A DNA stretch of 6,610 nucleotides, from contig JAEZVR010000151.1 in NCBI GenBank assembly GCA_023420715.1, forward strand, positions 1 through 6,610, read 5' to 3'. The notes under the pieces were generated by a model that saw nothing but the letters and a program-made list of their open reading frames with translations, was not told the origin of the DNA and searched no databases. This document shows positions 1 through 5,273 of this stretch, piece by piece; within the stretch, counting starts at the first letter, position 1; each line of letters starts with the position of its first letter. The position numbers were made by a program, and so were the translations under genes. The stretch is from Bacillota bacterium (GTDB taxonomy: Bacteria > Bacillota > Clostridia > Saccharofermentanales > Fastidiosipilaceae).

Positions 1-40
1 TCGTAAGGTTGCTCACTTGGTCGCGGTTTCCGAGCAATAA
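1..40 (+). CDS. rpmD: Ribosomal protein L30, C-terminal end only (partial)
   Basis: An open frame enters from the left edge and ends at the TAA at 38-40. It encodes the last 12 residues, RKVAHLVAVSEQ. This resembles the usual end of bacterial L30 (a K-V-x-H-L-V-x-V pattern), a small protein of the large ribosomal subunit. The position directly before rplO is the standard place of rpmD in the spc operon, which supports the call more than the short peptide does. Nine bases separate its stop from the rplO start. The rest of the gene lies outside the window. Confidence 0.85.
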   Translation, partial: RKVAHLVAVSEQ

Positions 41-49
41 GGGGGACTT

Positions 50-502
50 ATGAAATTAAATGCATTAACAGCTATTCCAGGTGCAACCCAAAAAGCTTAC
101 CGCAAGGGGCGTGGTGCTGGTTCTGGTAATGGCAAGACCGCTGGTCGTGGTCATAAGGGACAAAATGCGCGTTCTGGTGGCGGTGTACGCCCCGGTTTTG
201 AAGGTGGTCAGATTCCATATTTTAGACGCGTACCAAAGCGTGGGTTCAACAATACGAGATTTGCAAAAAAATATGTCGCCATTCCGGTTGATCGCCTCAA
301 TGTTTTCGAAGCAGGTGATGTGGTGGATATGGCTTCATTAGAAGCAAAAGGTGTCGTTTCTTTTCCGCATAATATTGACGGCATCAAGTTGTTAGCTGGG
401 ACATCTGAACTCAGCAAAAAGCTTACTGTCAAGGTGGCAAAGGTCACGGCAGGTGCAAAAGAACAAATTGAAAAAGCTGGTGGTTCCATAGAGGAGGTAT
501 AA
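50..502 (+). CDS. rplO: Large-subunit ribosomal protein L15
   Basis: The 150-residue product is full length for bacterial L15, a late-assembly 50S protein that binds 23S rRNA. The N-terminus MKLNAL is typical of the family. Residues 19-66 form the long Gly/Arg/Lys-rich extension that threads into rRNA, with GRGAGSGNGKTAGRGHKG followed by FEGGQIPYFRRVPKRGF. The globular C-terminal half (about 75-150) contains IKLLAGTSELSKKLTVKV, the conserved L15 region. The start at 50 is fixed by the family N-terminus. It is preceded by a TAAGGGGG stretch at 38-45 that overlaps the rpmD stop; the 4-nt spacing is short, so initiation may depend on translational coupling. The gene lies between rpmD and secY as in most bacteria. 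Nothing is broken. Confidence 0.97.
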   Translation: MKLNALTAIPGATQKAYRKGRGAGSGNGKTAGRGHKGQNARSGGGVRPGFEGGQIPYFRRVPKRGFNNTRFAKKYVAIPVDRLNVFEAGDVVDMASLEAKGVVSFPHNIDGIKLLAGTSELSKKLTVKVAKVTAGAKEQIEKAGGSIEEV

Positions 503-506
503 GCTC

Positions 507-1808
507 ATGGGAAACATGATCGAAACCTTCAAAAATGCGTTTCGAACGCCTGAACTGCGTCGGCGGATGCTCTATACACTGTTCATCATCTTTTTGTTCC
601 GTGTTGGTGGCAATATCCCAGTGCCTGGTATCGATCGATTTGCGTTTACTCAGCTGATCGAGAGATTTGGGCAACTGGGTTCGATGATGGATATTTTATC
701 TGGTGGTGCATTAAAATCTGTATCCATTTTCGCGATGGGTATCACACCTTATATCAATGCCTCCATCATTATTCAGTTATTAACTGTTGCGATTCCTTCG
801 TTGGAGCGCTTGGCAAAAGAGGGCGAGACAGGACGCAAAAAAATTCAAAAAATCACACGTATCCTAGGTGGTGCGCTGGCTCTGGTTCAGGCCGTGGCCT
901 TCTGGAGCAGCACACGGATTGCCAGCTCTGGTTTCTTGCCGGGTTGGATTAATGCGATCATGGTCATTCTATCCTTTACAGCTGGCTCAATGCTGGTTAT
1001 TTGGATGGGAGAAAGTATTAACGAAAGAGGTATCGGCAACGGTATTTCGATCATGATATTCTCTGGCATTATCGCCCGTGTACCTTCCATGGTTCATAAC
1101 CTGTGGCAATATAGCAAGCTTTGGTCGGAAAACCTAAATTTCTTCATCTCGTTGCTATTTGTTGTCTTGGTTATTTTGGCGATTATGTTTGCGATTGTCT
1201 GTGTGATCTTTATTCAGATGGCAGAGCGTCGCATTCCAGTGCAATATGCAAAGCGTGTGGTTGGCCGCAAACAATATGGTGGGCATAGTACTTACTTGCC
1301 AATTCGAGTCAATCAGTCCGGTGTTCTACCTGTTATTTTTGCACTATCTATTTTGCAATTGCCGAACCTTATTGTGTCCTTTTTCTTTGCAGAGAGTACA
1401 CATCCAATTGCCTTGTGGTTCAAAGATATGGGGACGAGCCCACTCTATTATGTCATTCAGGCATTGTTAATCTTGGGTTTTACATTCTTCTATTCACTGA
1501 TTCAATTCAACCCAATCGAGATTTCAAACAACCTGCAAAAAAATGGTGGCTTTATCCCAGGTATTCGCCCAGGACGGCCGACATCAGAGTTTATTGGTGG
1601 AACCTCAAAACGCCTTTGCTGGTTTGATGCGCTCTTCCTGATCATTGTGACATTAGCCCCATTATTGGTTGGGACGATCACGCGCACACAAGGTTTATGG
1701 TTTGGTGGTACAGGTATTATCATTATTACGGGGACCTGTATTGAAATTATGAACCAGCTTGAATCTCAGTTGATGATGCGTCATCGGAGTGGGTTCCTAG
1801 ACGTTTAA
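507..1808 (+). CDS. secY: Protein translocase channel subunit SecY
   Basis: The 433-residue product is the pore subunit of the SecYEG channel, which moves unfolded proteins across or into the cytoplasmic membrane with SecA or the ribosome. About ten hydrophobic segments are visible, near residues 20-38, 74-95, 118-137, 147-168, 177-192, 212-238, 270-292, 313-333, 372-390 and 395-415. The plug region is MDILSGGALKSVSIFAMG (61-78). Cytoplasmic loop C4 carries RRIPVQYAKR (241-250). Loop C5 carries GGFIPGIRPG (347-356), whose Arg354 matches the arginine known to matter for SecA-driven transport in Escherichia coli. The start at 507 follows the strong site GAGGAGGT (491-498) by 8 nt. A second ATG at 516 is too far from it to be preferred. 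Only 4 nt separate it from rplO, so the two are probably coupled. Confidence 0.97.
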   Translation: MGNMIETFKNAFRTPELRRRMLYTLFIIFLFRVGGNIPVPGIDRFAFTQLIERFGQLGSMMDILSGGALKSVSIFAMGITPYINASIIIQLLTVAIPSLERLAKEGETGRKKIQKITRILGGALALVQAVAFWSSTRIASSGFLPGWINAIMVILSFTAGSMLVIWMGESINERGIGNGISIMIFSGIIARVPSMVHNLWQYSKLWSENLNFFISLLFVVLVILAIMFAIVCVIFIQMAERRIPVQYAKRVVGRKQYGGHSTYLPIRVNQSGVLPVIFALSILQLPNLIVSFFFAESTHPIALWFKDMGTSPLYYVIQALLILGFTFFYSLIQFNPIEISNNLQKNGGFIPGIRPGRPTSEFIGGTSKRLCWFDALFLIIVTLAPLLVGTITRTQGLWFGGTGIIIITGTCIEIMNQLESQLMMRHRSGFLDV

Positions 1809-1838
1809 TCAACACATGATGATACGAGATGTAGGGAT

Positions 1839-1863
1839 GCCCTTCACCCGTTGGGGGAAGGGC
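1839..1863 (+). other. Hairpin in the secY-adk gap
   Basis: The arms GCCCTTCACCC (1839-1849) and GGGGGAAGGGC (1853-1863) pair with a single A-G mismatch around a 3-nt loop (GTT). It is the only clear structure in the 92-nt gap between secY and adk. No T-run follows (TTCACACATATC), so it is not a normal intrinsic terminator. It might slow RNA decay, mark a processing point, or lower expression of downstream genes. I see no convincing promoter in this gap. Confidence 0.5.
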
Positions 1864-1900
1864 TTCACACATATCTGATTGGAAGAAAGGTTGTCGGGGT

Positions 1901-2563
1901 ATGAATCTGATCATTTTAGGGCCACCAGGTGCGGGAAAAGGCACCTTGGCTAAACGCATTTGCGACAACTATCATCTCGAACACATTTCAACTGGCGATC
2001 TATTTCGAGCAAATATAACGGCCAAGACGCCGCTCGGGCAGTTGGCTCAATCTTATATTGAAAAAGGTGCGTTGGTACCGGACGAAGTGACCAATGATAT
2101 GGTGGAAGACCGGCTCGGCAAACTGGATAATAAGGGGTTTATGCTGGATGGTTTTCCAAGAAATATTGAGCAAGCACAGGCCTTGCAGACCATGCTCGAA
2201 AAATTGTCTTTAACACTTACTGGTGCGATCAATGTTTCTTTGTCGGATGATCTAATTACGGCACGTTTGGTTGGGCGACGCGTCTGTCGCAGTTGTGGGG
2301 CGAGTTATAACATCGATTATATGAAGCCCAAGGTCTCAGGAATTTGTGATCGTTGTGGCGGTGAATTATATCAGCGCAAGGATGATACGGCAGATACGAT
2401 TCATCATCGCCTTGAAACTTATCACAGGATCACCCAACCATTGATTGATTATTACCAAGCGACCGGTCAACTGATCACCGTTGAAAATTCTGGCTCTGCA
2501 CAAGATACAGAAGTGTTTGTTATTCGGGCGCTTGAACGTCGTTTAGACACGTTGGATAGATGA
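1901..2563 (+). CDS. adk: Adenylate kinase, zinc-containing long form
   Basis: The 220-residue enzyme catalyses ATP + AMP = 2 ADP in the cytoplasm and so balances the adenine nucleotide pool. The P-loop GPPGAGKGT is at residues 7-15. The AMP-binding segment STGDLFRANI (30-39) and the LDGFPRN motif (82-88) follow. The LID domain (about 122-163) carries four cysteines, Cys129-X2-Cys132 and Cys149-X2-Cys152. This is the structural zinc site typical of Gram-positive adenylate kinases; enteric enzymes have other residues there. Length fits the long bacterial class. The start at 1901 is the family N-terminus MNLIILG; the best ribosome site is a modest GAAAGG at 1885-1890, 10 nt upstream. Its place after secY and before map is the standard Bacillota order. 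Confidence 0.97.
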   Translation: MNLIILGPPGAGKGTLAKRICDNYHLEHISTGDLFRANITAKTPLGQLAQSYIEKGALVPDEVTNDMVEDRLGKLDNKGFMLDGFPRNIEQAQALQTMLEKLSLTLTGAINVSLSDDLITARLVGRRVCRSCGASYNIDYMKPKVSGICDRCGGELYQRKDDTADTIHHRLETYHRITQPLIDYYQATGQLITVENSGSAQDTEVFVIRALERRLDTLDR

Positions 2564-2573
2564 GGGTTTTTGG

Positions 2574-3425
2574 ATGATCGAATTTAAATCGAAGTCAGAA
2601 ATCGAAGCCCTAAAAAAACCAAATGAGGTTGTGGCGGCCGTTTTGGACGAGATGAAGCATTTTGTTAAACCCGGTGTGACAACGTTGCAGATTGATCGGC
2701 GTGCAGAAGAGATTATTCGGTCTTATGGGGCCACCCCGTCTTTTAAAGGCTATGGATACCCGCCTTTTCCTGGCAGTGTATGTGCATCTGTCAATGACGC
2801 TGTCGTGCATGGTGTACCCAGTGCCGATACGGTTTTGCAAGAAGGCGATATTATTGGTATTGATGTTGGCGCCTGTGTCGATGGCTGGATGGGAGACGCG
2901 GCCAGAACCTATGCAGTTGGTGAAGTATCAGAGTCAGCCAAGCGGTTGACCAAGGCCACAGAGGCAGGTTTTTGGGCGGGTTTTTTAAAGGCCCGCATCG
3001 GCAATCGCTTAGGTGATATTTGTGCGGCAATCCAGTCTGTTGCAGAAAAAGAAGGCCTTGGTATTGTGCGAGAATTGACGGGGCATGGTATCGGGCGACA
3101 GATGCATATGGAGCCTAATGTACCAAACTATGGTCGACCTGGCAGAGGATTAGCGCTTAAAGCCGGGTTGGTGATCGCTGTCGAACCGATGTTTAACGCA
3201 GGGACGGATGCCATTCGCTTAGCCGATGATGAATGGACCATTTTAACCGCAGATGGGGCTTTGTCTGCACATTATGAAAATTCATATGCAATCACAGAAG
3301 ATGGTCCAGTGATTCTTTCAAGGACTCAAGATTTGGCTAATCCAAAAGCCTGGCTTGAGAGGGCGCAATCGCTGTCAGAATATCTACCAGAAGAGATTAA
3401 AGCATTATTGCCGAAAGATGCATGA
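2574..3425 (+). CDS. map: Methionine aminopeptidase, type I, with C-terminal tail
   Basis: This cytoplasmic metalloenzyme removes the initiator methionine from nascent proteins after deformylation. All expected metal ligands and the active-site histidines are present: His79 in VVHGVP, Asp97, Asp108, His171 in TGHGIGR, His178, Glu204 in VEPMF and Glu235. These numbers coincide with those of the E. coli enzyme. The peptidase fold ends near residue 248 (ITEDGPVILS). About 35 more residues follow, ending PEEIKALLPKDA; at 283 residues it is longer than the common 250-265. After Glu235 the residues are Asn-Ser, where the family commonly has His-Thr. The start at 2574 lies 7 nt after GAGGG (2562-2566), which overlaps the adk stop. 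The last four bases overlap the next gene as ATGA, suggesting coupled translation. Confidence 0.96.
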   Translation: MIEFKSKSEIEALKKPNEVVAAVLDEMKHFVKPGVTTLQIDRRAEEIIRSYGATPSFKGYGYPPFPGSVCASVNDAVVHGVPSADTVLQEGDIIGIDVGACVDGWMGDAARTYAVGEVSESAKRLTKATEAGFWAGFLKARIGNRLGDICAAIQSVAEKEGLGIVRELTGHGIGRQMHMEPNVPNYGRPGRGLALKAGLVIAVEPMFNAGTDAIRLADDEWTILTADGALSAHYENSYAITEDGPVILSRTQDLANPKAWLERAQSLSEYLPEEIKALLPKDA

Positions 3426-3751
3426 GAAAACAGGATAAGCATAAAAGAGAACGAGCCGTTGCGCGGATTCAATGGGACAAGACCGGAAAAATCGTGCGAT
3501 CACGTGCTGGAAAAGACAGTGGAAACGCTTACGTGGTTGCTAGCCAAAAAGGTAATCGACTGCTTATCGTGGATGGTGACATTCGTGGGGTGCAAACCCC
3601 CAAAATTAAAAATATAAAACATGTAGACCAGGTGATGGATATTGCTTCAGAAGAATGGAAACGGCTGATGCAATATCAAGATGCTGGGCAACAAAATGCG
3701 ATGATTCGTCGTTGGATTAGACAGTTGAGGGAGGAGACCAAGGATGTCTAA
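3422..3751 (+). CDS. KOW-domain RNA-binding protein, L14e/L6e/L27e-like
   Basis: The 109-residue basic protein is probably an RNA- or ribosome-binding factor; its exact role is not established. Residues 21-52 form a KOW-type motif: TGKIVRSRAGKDSG, then two predicted strands ending in LLIVDGDIRGV, then PKIKNIKHVDQV (60-71). This pattern and the position between map and infA match the small KOW proteins of Bacillota ribosomal operons. Unlike the shorter family members I know, it has a charged N-terminal arm (1-20, rich in Lys and Arg) and a tail of about 35 residues (75-109) with likely amphipathic helices (EEWKRLMQYQ, IRRWIRQLREE). The start shares ATGA with the map stop; no good Shine-Dalgarno lies upstream, so translation is likely coupled to map. 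No other start keeps the KOW motif. Its end overlaps infA by 8 nt. Confidence 0.8.
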   Translation: MRKQDKHKRERAVARIQWDKTGKIVRSRAGKDSGNAYVVASQKGNRLLIVDGDIRGVQTPKIKNIKHVDQVMDIASEEWKRLMQYQDAGQQNAMIRRWIRQLREETKDV

Positions 3752-3962
3752 AGAAGATATTATAGAAGTGGAAGGTAAGGTAACTGATTCTTTGCCCAAT
3801 GCACAATTTCGCGTCACATTAGAAAATGGTCACGAAATTTTGGCGCATATTAGTGGTAAGTTACGTCAACATTATATTAAGATCCTGCCGGGTGACAAGG
3901 TGACAGTAGAGTTGTCGCCTTATGATTTAACTCGTGGCCGCATTACTTGGCGCGGAAAGTAA
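3744..3962 (+). CDS. infA: Translation initiation factor IF-1
   Basis: The 72-residue protein is exactly the usual length of IF-1. This single OB-fold factor occupies the 30S A site and helps IF-2 and IF-3 set up initiation. It has the family signature throughout: EVEGKVTDSLPNAQFRV (8-24), ENGHEILAHISGK (27-39), ILPGDKVTVELSPYDLTRGR (47-66). The C-terminus is ITWRGK where ITYR-(F/Y/R)-K is common, a minor change. The start at 3744 lies inside the end of the KOW gene (8-nt overlap), with GGAGG at 3730-3734 nine nt upstream. The tight overlap makes it the last member of the compact upstream block; a 158-nt gap with a promoter follows. Confidence 0.97.
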   Translation: MSKEDIIEVEGKVTDSLPNAQFRVTLENGHEILAHISGKLRQHYIKILPGDKVTVELSPYDLTRGRITWRGK

Positions 3963-4013
3963 GACACGCCCCAGGATTTAGGATTAGATCTGAAAAAGAT
4001 GAATCTATAAAGA

Positions 4014-4055
4014 GTGCTTGAACTTTTTAATGCCTTTGTTATAATATTCAAGCAC
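4014..4055. repeat. Perfect 9-bp inverted repeat around the rpmJ promoter
   Basis: GTGCTTGAA (4014-4022) and TTCAAGCAC (4047-4055) are exact reverse complements separated by 24 bases. Arm centres are 33 bp apart, about three turns of B-DNA, so both arms face the same side of the helix. The left arm covers most of the -35 element; the right arm covers the predicted transcription start. In DNA this looks like an operator. In a transcript reading through from infA the arms could instead form a 9-bp stem followed by GTTTT, a weak terminator-like shape. The sequence shows the repeat; either role is inference. Confidence 0.65.
4018..4045 (+). promoter_or_regulatory. Sigma-A type promoter for rpmJ and the alpha operon
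   Basis: A -35 element TTGAAC (4018-4023, four of six consensus bases) is followed after 16 bases by a perfect -10 TATAAT (4040-4045). The bases just before, TGT (4037-4039), give the extended -10 form TGnTATAAT. Transcription should start near 4051-4053, leaving an untranslated leader of about 70 nt before rpmJ. It would add transcripts for rpmJ, rpsM, rpsK, rpoA and rplQ independent of the upstream spc block. This is the best promoter match I found in the window. Confidence 0.75.
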
Positions 4056-4120
4056 GTTTTATCAAAAATCGGGTTTTAGGCTCTTTTGGGCATGAAATAG
4101 ACGCAAGAGGAGGCACAACG

Positions 4121-4234
4121 ATGAAGGTCAGACCATCAGTCAAACCAATGTGCGAAAAGTGTAAAGTGATTAAACGCAAGGGCAAAGTAATGGTTATTTG
4201 CTCGGATCCGAAGCACAAACAACGTCAAGGTTAA
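4121..4234 (+). CDS. rpmJ: Large-subunit ribosomal protein L36, zinc-binding form
   Basis: Translation from ATG at 4121 to TAA at 4232-4234 gives a 37-residue protein, the usual length of bacterial L36, the smallest 50S protein, which binds 23S rRNA. It begins MKVRPSVKPMCEKCK and keeps the zinc ligands Cys11, Cys14, Cys27 and His32 (the 'C+' form). Organisms often switch to a zinc-free paralogue under zinc limitation, so presence of the C+ form here says nothing about a second copy elsewhere. A strong ribosome site AGAGGAGG at 4106-4113 sits 7 nt before the start. Its place after infA and before rpsM is the common bacterial arrangement. Confidence 0.96.
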   Translation: MKVRPSVKPMCEKCKVIKRKGKVMVICSDPKHKQRQG

Positions 4235-4258
4235 TTTTTTTAACTTTGATCGAGATAA

Positions 4259-4280
4259 CCATCCATCGACAGATGGGTGG
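4259..4280 (+). other. Stable hairpin after rpmJ, possible attenuator
   Basis: CCATCCATC (4259-4267) pairs with GATGGGTGG (4272-4280) as nine base pairs with one G-U wobble around a GACA loop. The following bases, CTTGTTGTGTTGTTG (4281-4295), are T-rich but contain no unbroken T-run, so termination would be weak at best. It lies 25 nt after the rpmJ stop and could partly reduce transcription into rpsM or protect the upstream RNA end. A run of seven T at 4235-4241 comes before the hairpin, not after it. Confidence 0.5.
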
Positions 4281-4296
4281 CTTGTTGTGTTGTTGA

Positions 4297-4368
4297 CACG
4301 TGGGGGCGGCTGGCCGAAAGGCACCCTGTAGCACGTGATTGCATATAAATAGAAAACGATCACACGTG
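4297..4368 (+). promoter_or_regulatory. Leader with three CACGTG palindromes before rpsM
   Basis: Identical CACGTG sites lie at 4297-4302, 4332-4337 and 4363-4368. Copies 1 and 2 can close an irregular stem that continues with GGG/CCC and then GCC-GAAA-GGC (4313-4322), a GNRA tetraloop. Copies 2 and 3 can pair instead, helped by GTGAT (4335-4339) with ATCAC (4359-4363). Copy 3 runs into the rpsM ribosome site GGAGG (4368-4372), so the 2:3 pairing would sit against it. This suggests a possible translational switch, or repeated protein-binding sites in DNA. Both are inference from base pairing only. I see no similarity to the E. coli alpha-operon S4 pseudoknot that I could defend. Confidence 0.35.
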
Positions 4369-4382
4369 GAGGAAAAAACAGA

Positions 4383-4751
4383 ATGGCACGTATTTCAGGT
4401 GTGGATCTGCCAAACAACAAACGCGTTGAAATTGCGTTAACGTATATTTTTGGGATTGGCAGAACCCTATCTAATGAAATTTTGGAAAAATGTGGCATCA
4501 ATCCGGACACTCGTGTCAAGGATTTGACAGAGGACGAAGTTGCCAAAATCAGAGAATTGCTCGAAAACCAATATAAAGTCGAAGGTGATTTGCGCCGCGA
4601 GATTGCGATGAACATCAAGCGCCTGACAGAAATCGGTTGCTATCGTGGCCGTCGTCATCGCACGGGATTGCCTGTTAGAGGTCAACGGACCAAAACCAAT
4701 GCGCGCACACGCAAGGGTCCAAAGCGCACCATCGCTAATAAGAAGAAGTAA
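4383..4751 (+). CDS. rpsM: Small-subunit ribosomal protein S13
   Basis: The 122-residue protein sits in the head of the 30S subunit, contacts 16S rRNA, S19 and the 50S subunit, and touches P-site tRNA through its tail. The N-terminus MARISGVDLPNNKRVEIALT and the helix-rich region with YIFGIGRTLSNEIL (21-34) are characteristic. The basic C-terminal tail GLPVRGQRTKTNARTRKGPK (95-114) is the S13 signature. Length is normal. The start at 4383 is the family N-terminus, with GGAGG at 4368-4372, 10 nt upstream. It is preceded by an unusually structured 148-nt gap and followed by rpsK after 12 nt. Confidence 0.97.
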   Translation: MARISGVDLPNNKRVEIALTYIFGIGRTLSNEILEKCGINPDTRVKDLTEDEVAKIRELLENQYKVEGDLRREIAMNIKRLTEIGCYRGRRHRTGLPVRGQRTKTNARTRKGPKRTIANKKK

Positions 4752-4763
4752 GGAGGGATTCTC

Positions 4764-5168
4764 ATGGCTAAAGCGTCCAATAAACGCACGTCGACTAGAC
4801 CAAAAAGAAGAGAACGCAAAAATGTGGATTTAGGTCATGCACATATCCACTCAACATTTAATAATACAATTGTCACCATCACCGATCCTCGGGGGAACAC
4901 GATTTCTTGGGCAAGCGCCGGTGGTCAAGGGATGAAAGGTTCTCGTAAAGGGACACCATTCGCCGCTCAAATGGCCGCAGAAGCTGCAGCCCGTATGGCC
5001 ATCGATCATGGTATGACACAGGTAGAAGTTTATGTTAAAGGACCTGGATCTGGTCGTGAGGCTGCGATCCGAGCCTTACAATCTGCAGGCTTGAATGTCA
5101 TTATGCTCAAAGACGTCACCCCTGTGCCCCATAACGGCTGTCGTCCACCGAAGCGTCGCCGCATGTAA
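4764..5168 (+). CDS. rpsK: Small-subunit ribosomal protein S11
   Basis: The 134-residue product is a 30S platform protein that lines the mRNA exit region and contacts S18, S21 and 16S rRNA. After a basic arm (about 1-20) come GHAHIHSTFNNTIVTITD (24-41), SWASAGGQGMKGSRKGTPFA (48-67), VEVYVKGPGSGREAAIRAL (87-105) and the family ending DVTPVPHNGCRPPKRRR (117-133). The Asn124-Gly125 pair corresponds to the site reported to form isoaspartate in E. coli S11. The start at 4764 follows AAGGAGGG (4750-4757), which overlaps the rpsM stop, so translation of the two is likely coupled. In many bacteria rpsD follows; here the next gene is rpoA after 105 nt. Confidence 0.97.
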   Translation: MAKASNKRTSTRPKRRERKNVDLGHAHIHSTFNNTIVTITDPRGNTISWASAGGQGMKGSRKGTPFAAQMAAEAAARMAIDHGMTQVEVYVKGPGSGREAAIRALQSAGLNVIMLKDVTPVPHNGCRPPKRRRM

Positions 5169-5215
5169 TTGCATCTTTGCTACCTTTTATTTATTGGAAC
5201 AATCAGATTTGGCGA

Positions 5216-5257
5216 TCAAGTGTAAACTTGAGCACAAGGTGTGCCTTAGCGGTACAC
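5216..5257 (+). other. Adjacent and overlapping hairpins before rpoA
   Basis: Three short stems lie just before the rpoA ribosome site. Hairpin A is TCAAGT (5216-5221) with ACTTGA (5226-5231) around GTAA, a GNRA loop. Hairpin B is GCACA (5232-5236) with TGTGC (5240-5244). Hairpin C is GTGTGCC (5239-5245) with GGTACAC (5251-5257), seven pairs with one G-U. B and C share bases and cannot form together. C ends 3 nt before GGAGGT (5261-5266). No T-run follows, so this is not a terminator. A role in tuning rpoA translation is possible but unproven. The rest of the 105-nt gap is AT-rich, without a promoter I would defend. Confidence 0.4.
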
Positions 5258-5273
5258 AGCGGAGGTAAGCATA

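Noticed and set aside
516..518. An alternative ATG start for secY three codons downstream.
   Set aside because: The strong site at 491-498 is 8 nt from the ATG at 507 but 17 nt from this one.
1816..1878. A 20-codon reading frame (starting MMIRDVGMPF) in the secY-adk gap, running through the hairpin.
   Set aside because: There is no Shine-Dalgarno before it, the peptide resembles nothing I know, and a frame this short is expected by chance.
3981..4008. A possible small hairpin after infA (GATT and AATC with ATC and GAT around an A-rich loop).
   Set aside because: It has only seven pairs with an internal loop and no T-run, too weak to call a terminator.
4293..4298. A perfect -35 hexamer TTGACA before rpsM.
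   Set aside because: At 15 to 19 bases downstream there is no -10 match (the sequence is GC-rich, around GAAAGG). The TATAAA at 4344-4349 is about 45 bases away, so no promoter is called.
4136..4618. A 160-codon open frame on the minus strand across rpmJ, the leader and rpsM.
   Set aside because: It is antisense to two certain ribosomal genes, has no recognisable domain or upstream ribosome site, and is explained by codon bias of the + strand genes.
4645..4833. A + strand frame overlapping the end of rpsM and start of rpsK.
   Set aside because: It lies out of frame within two clear genes and encodes no recognisable protein.
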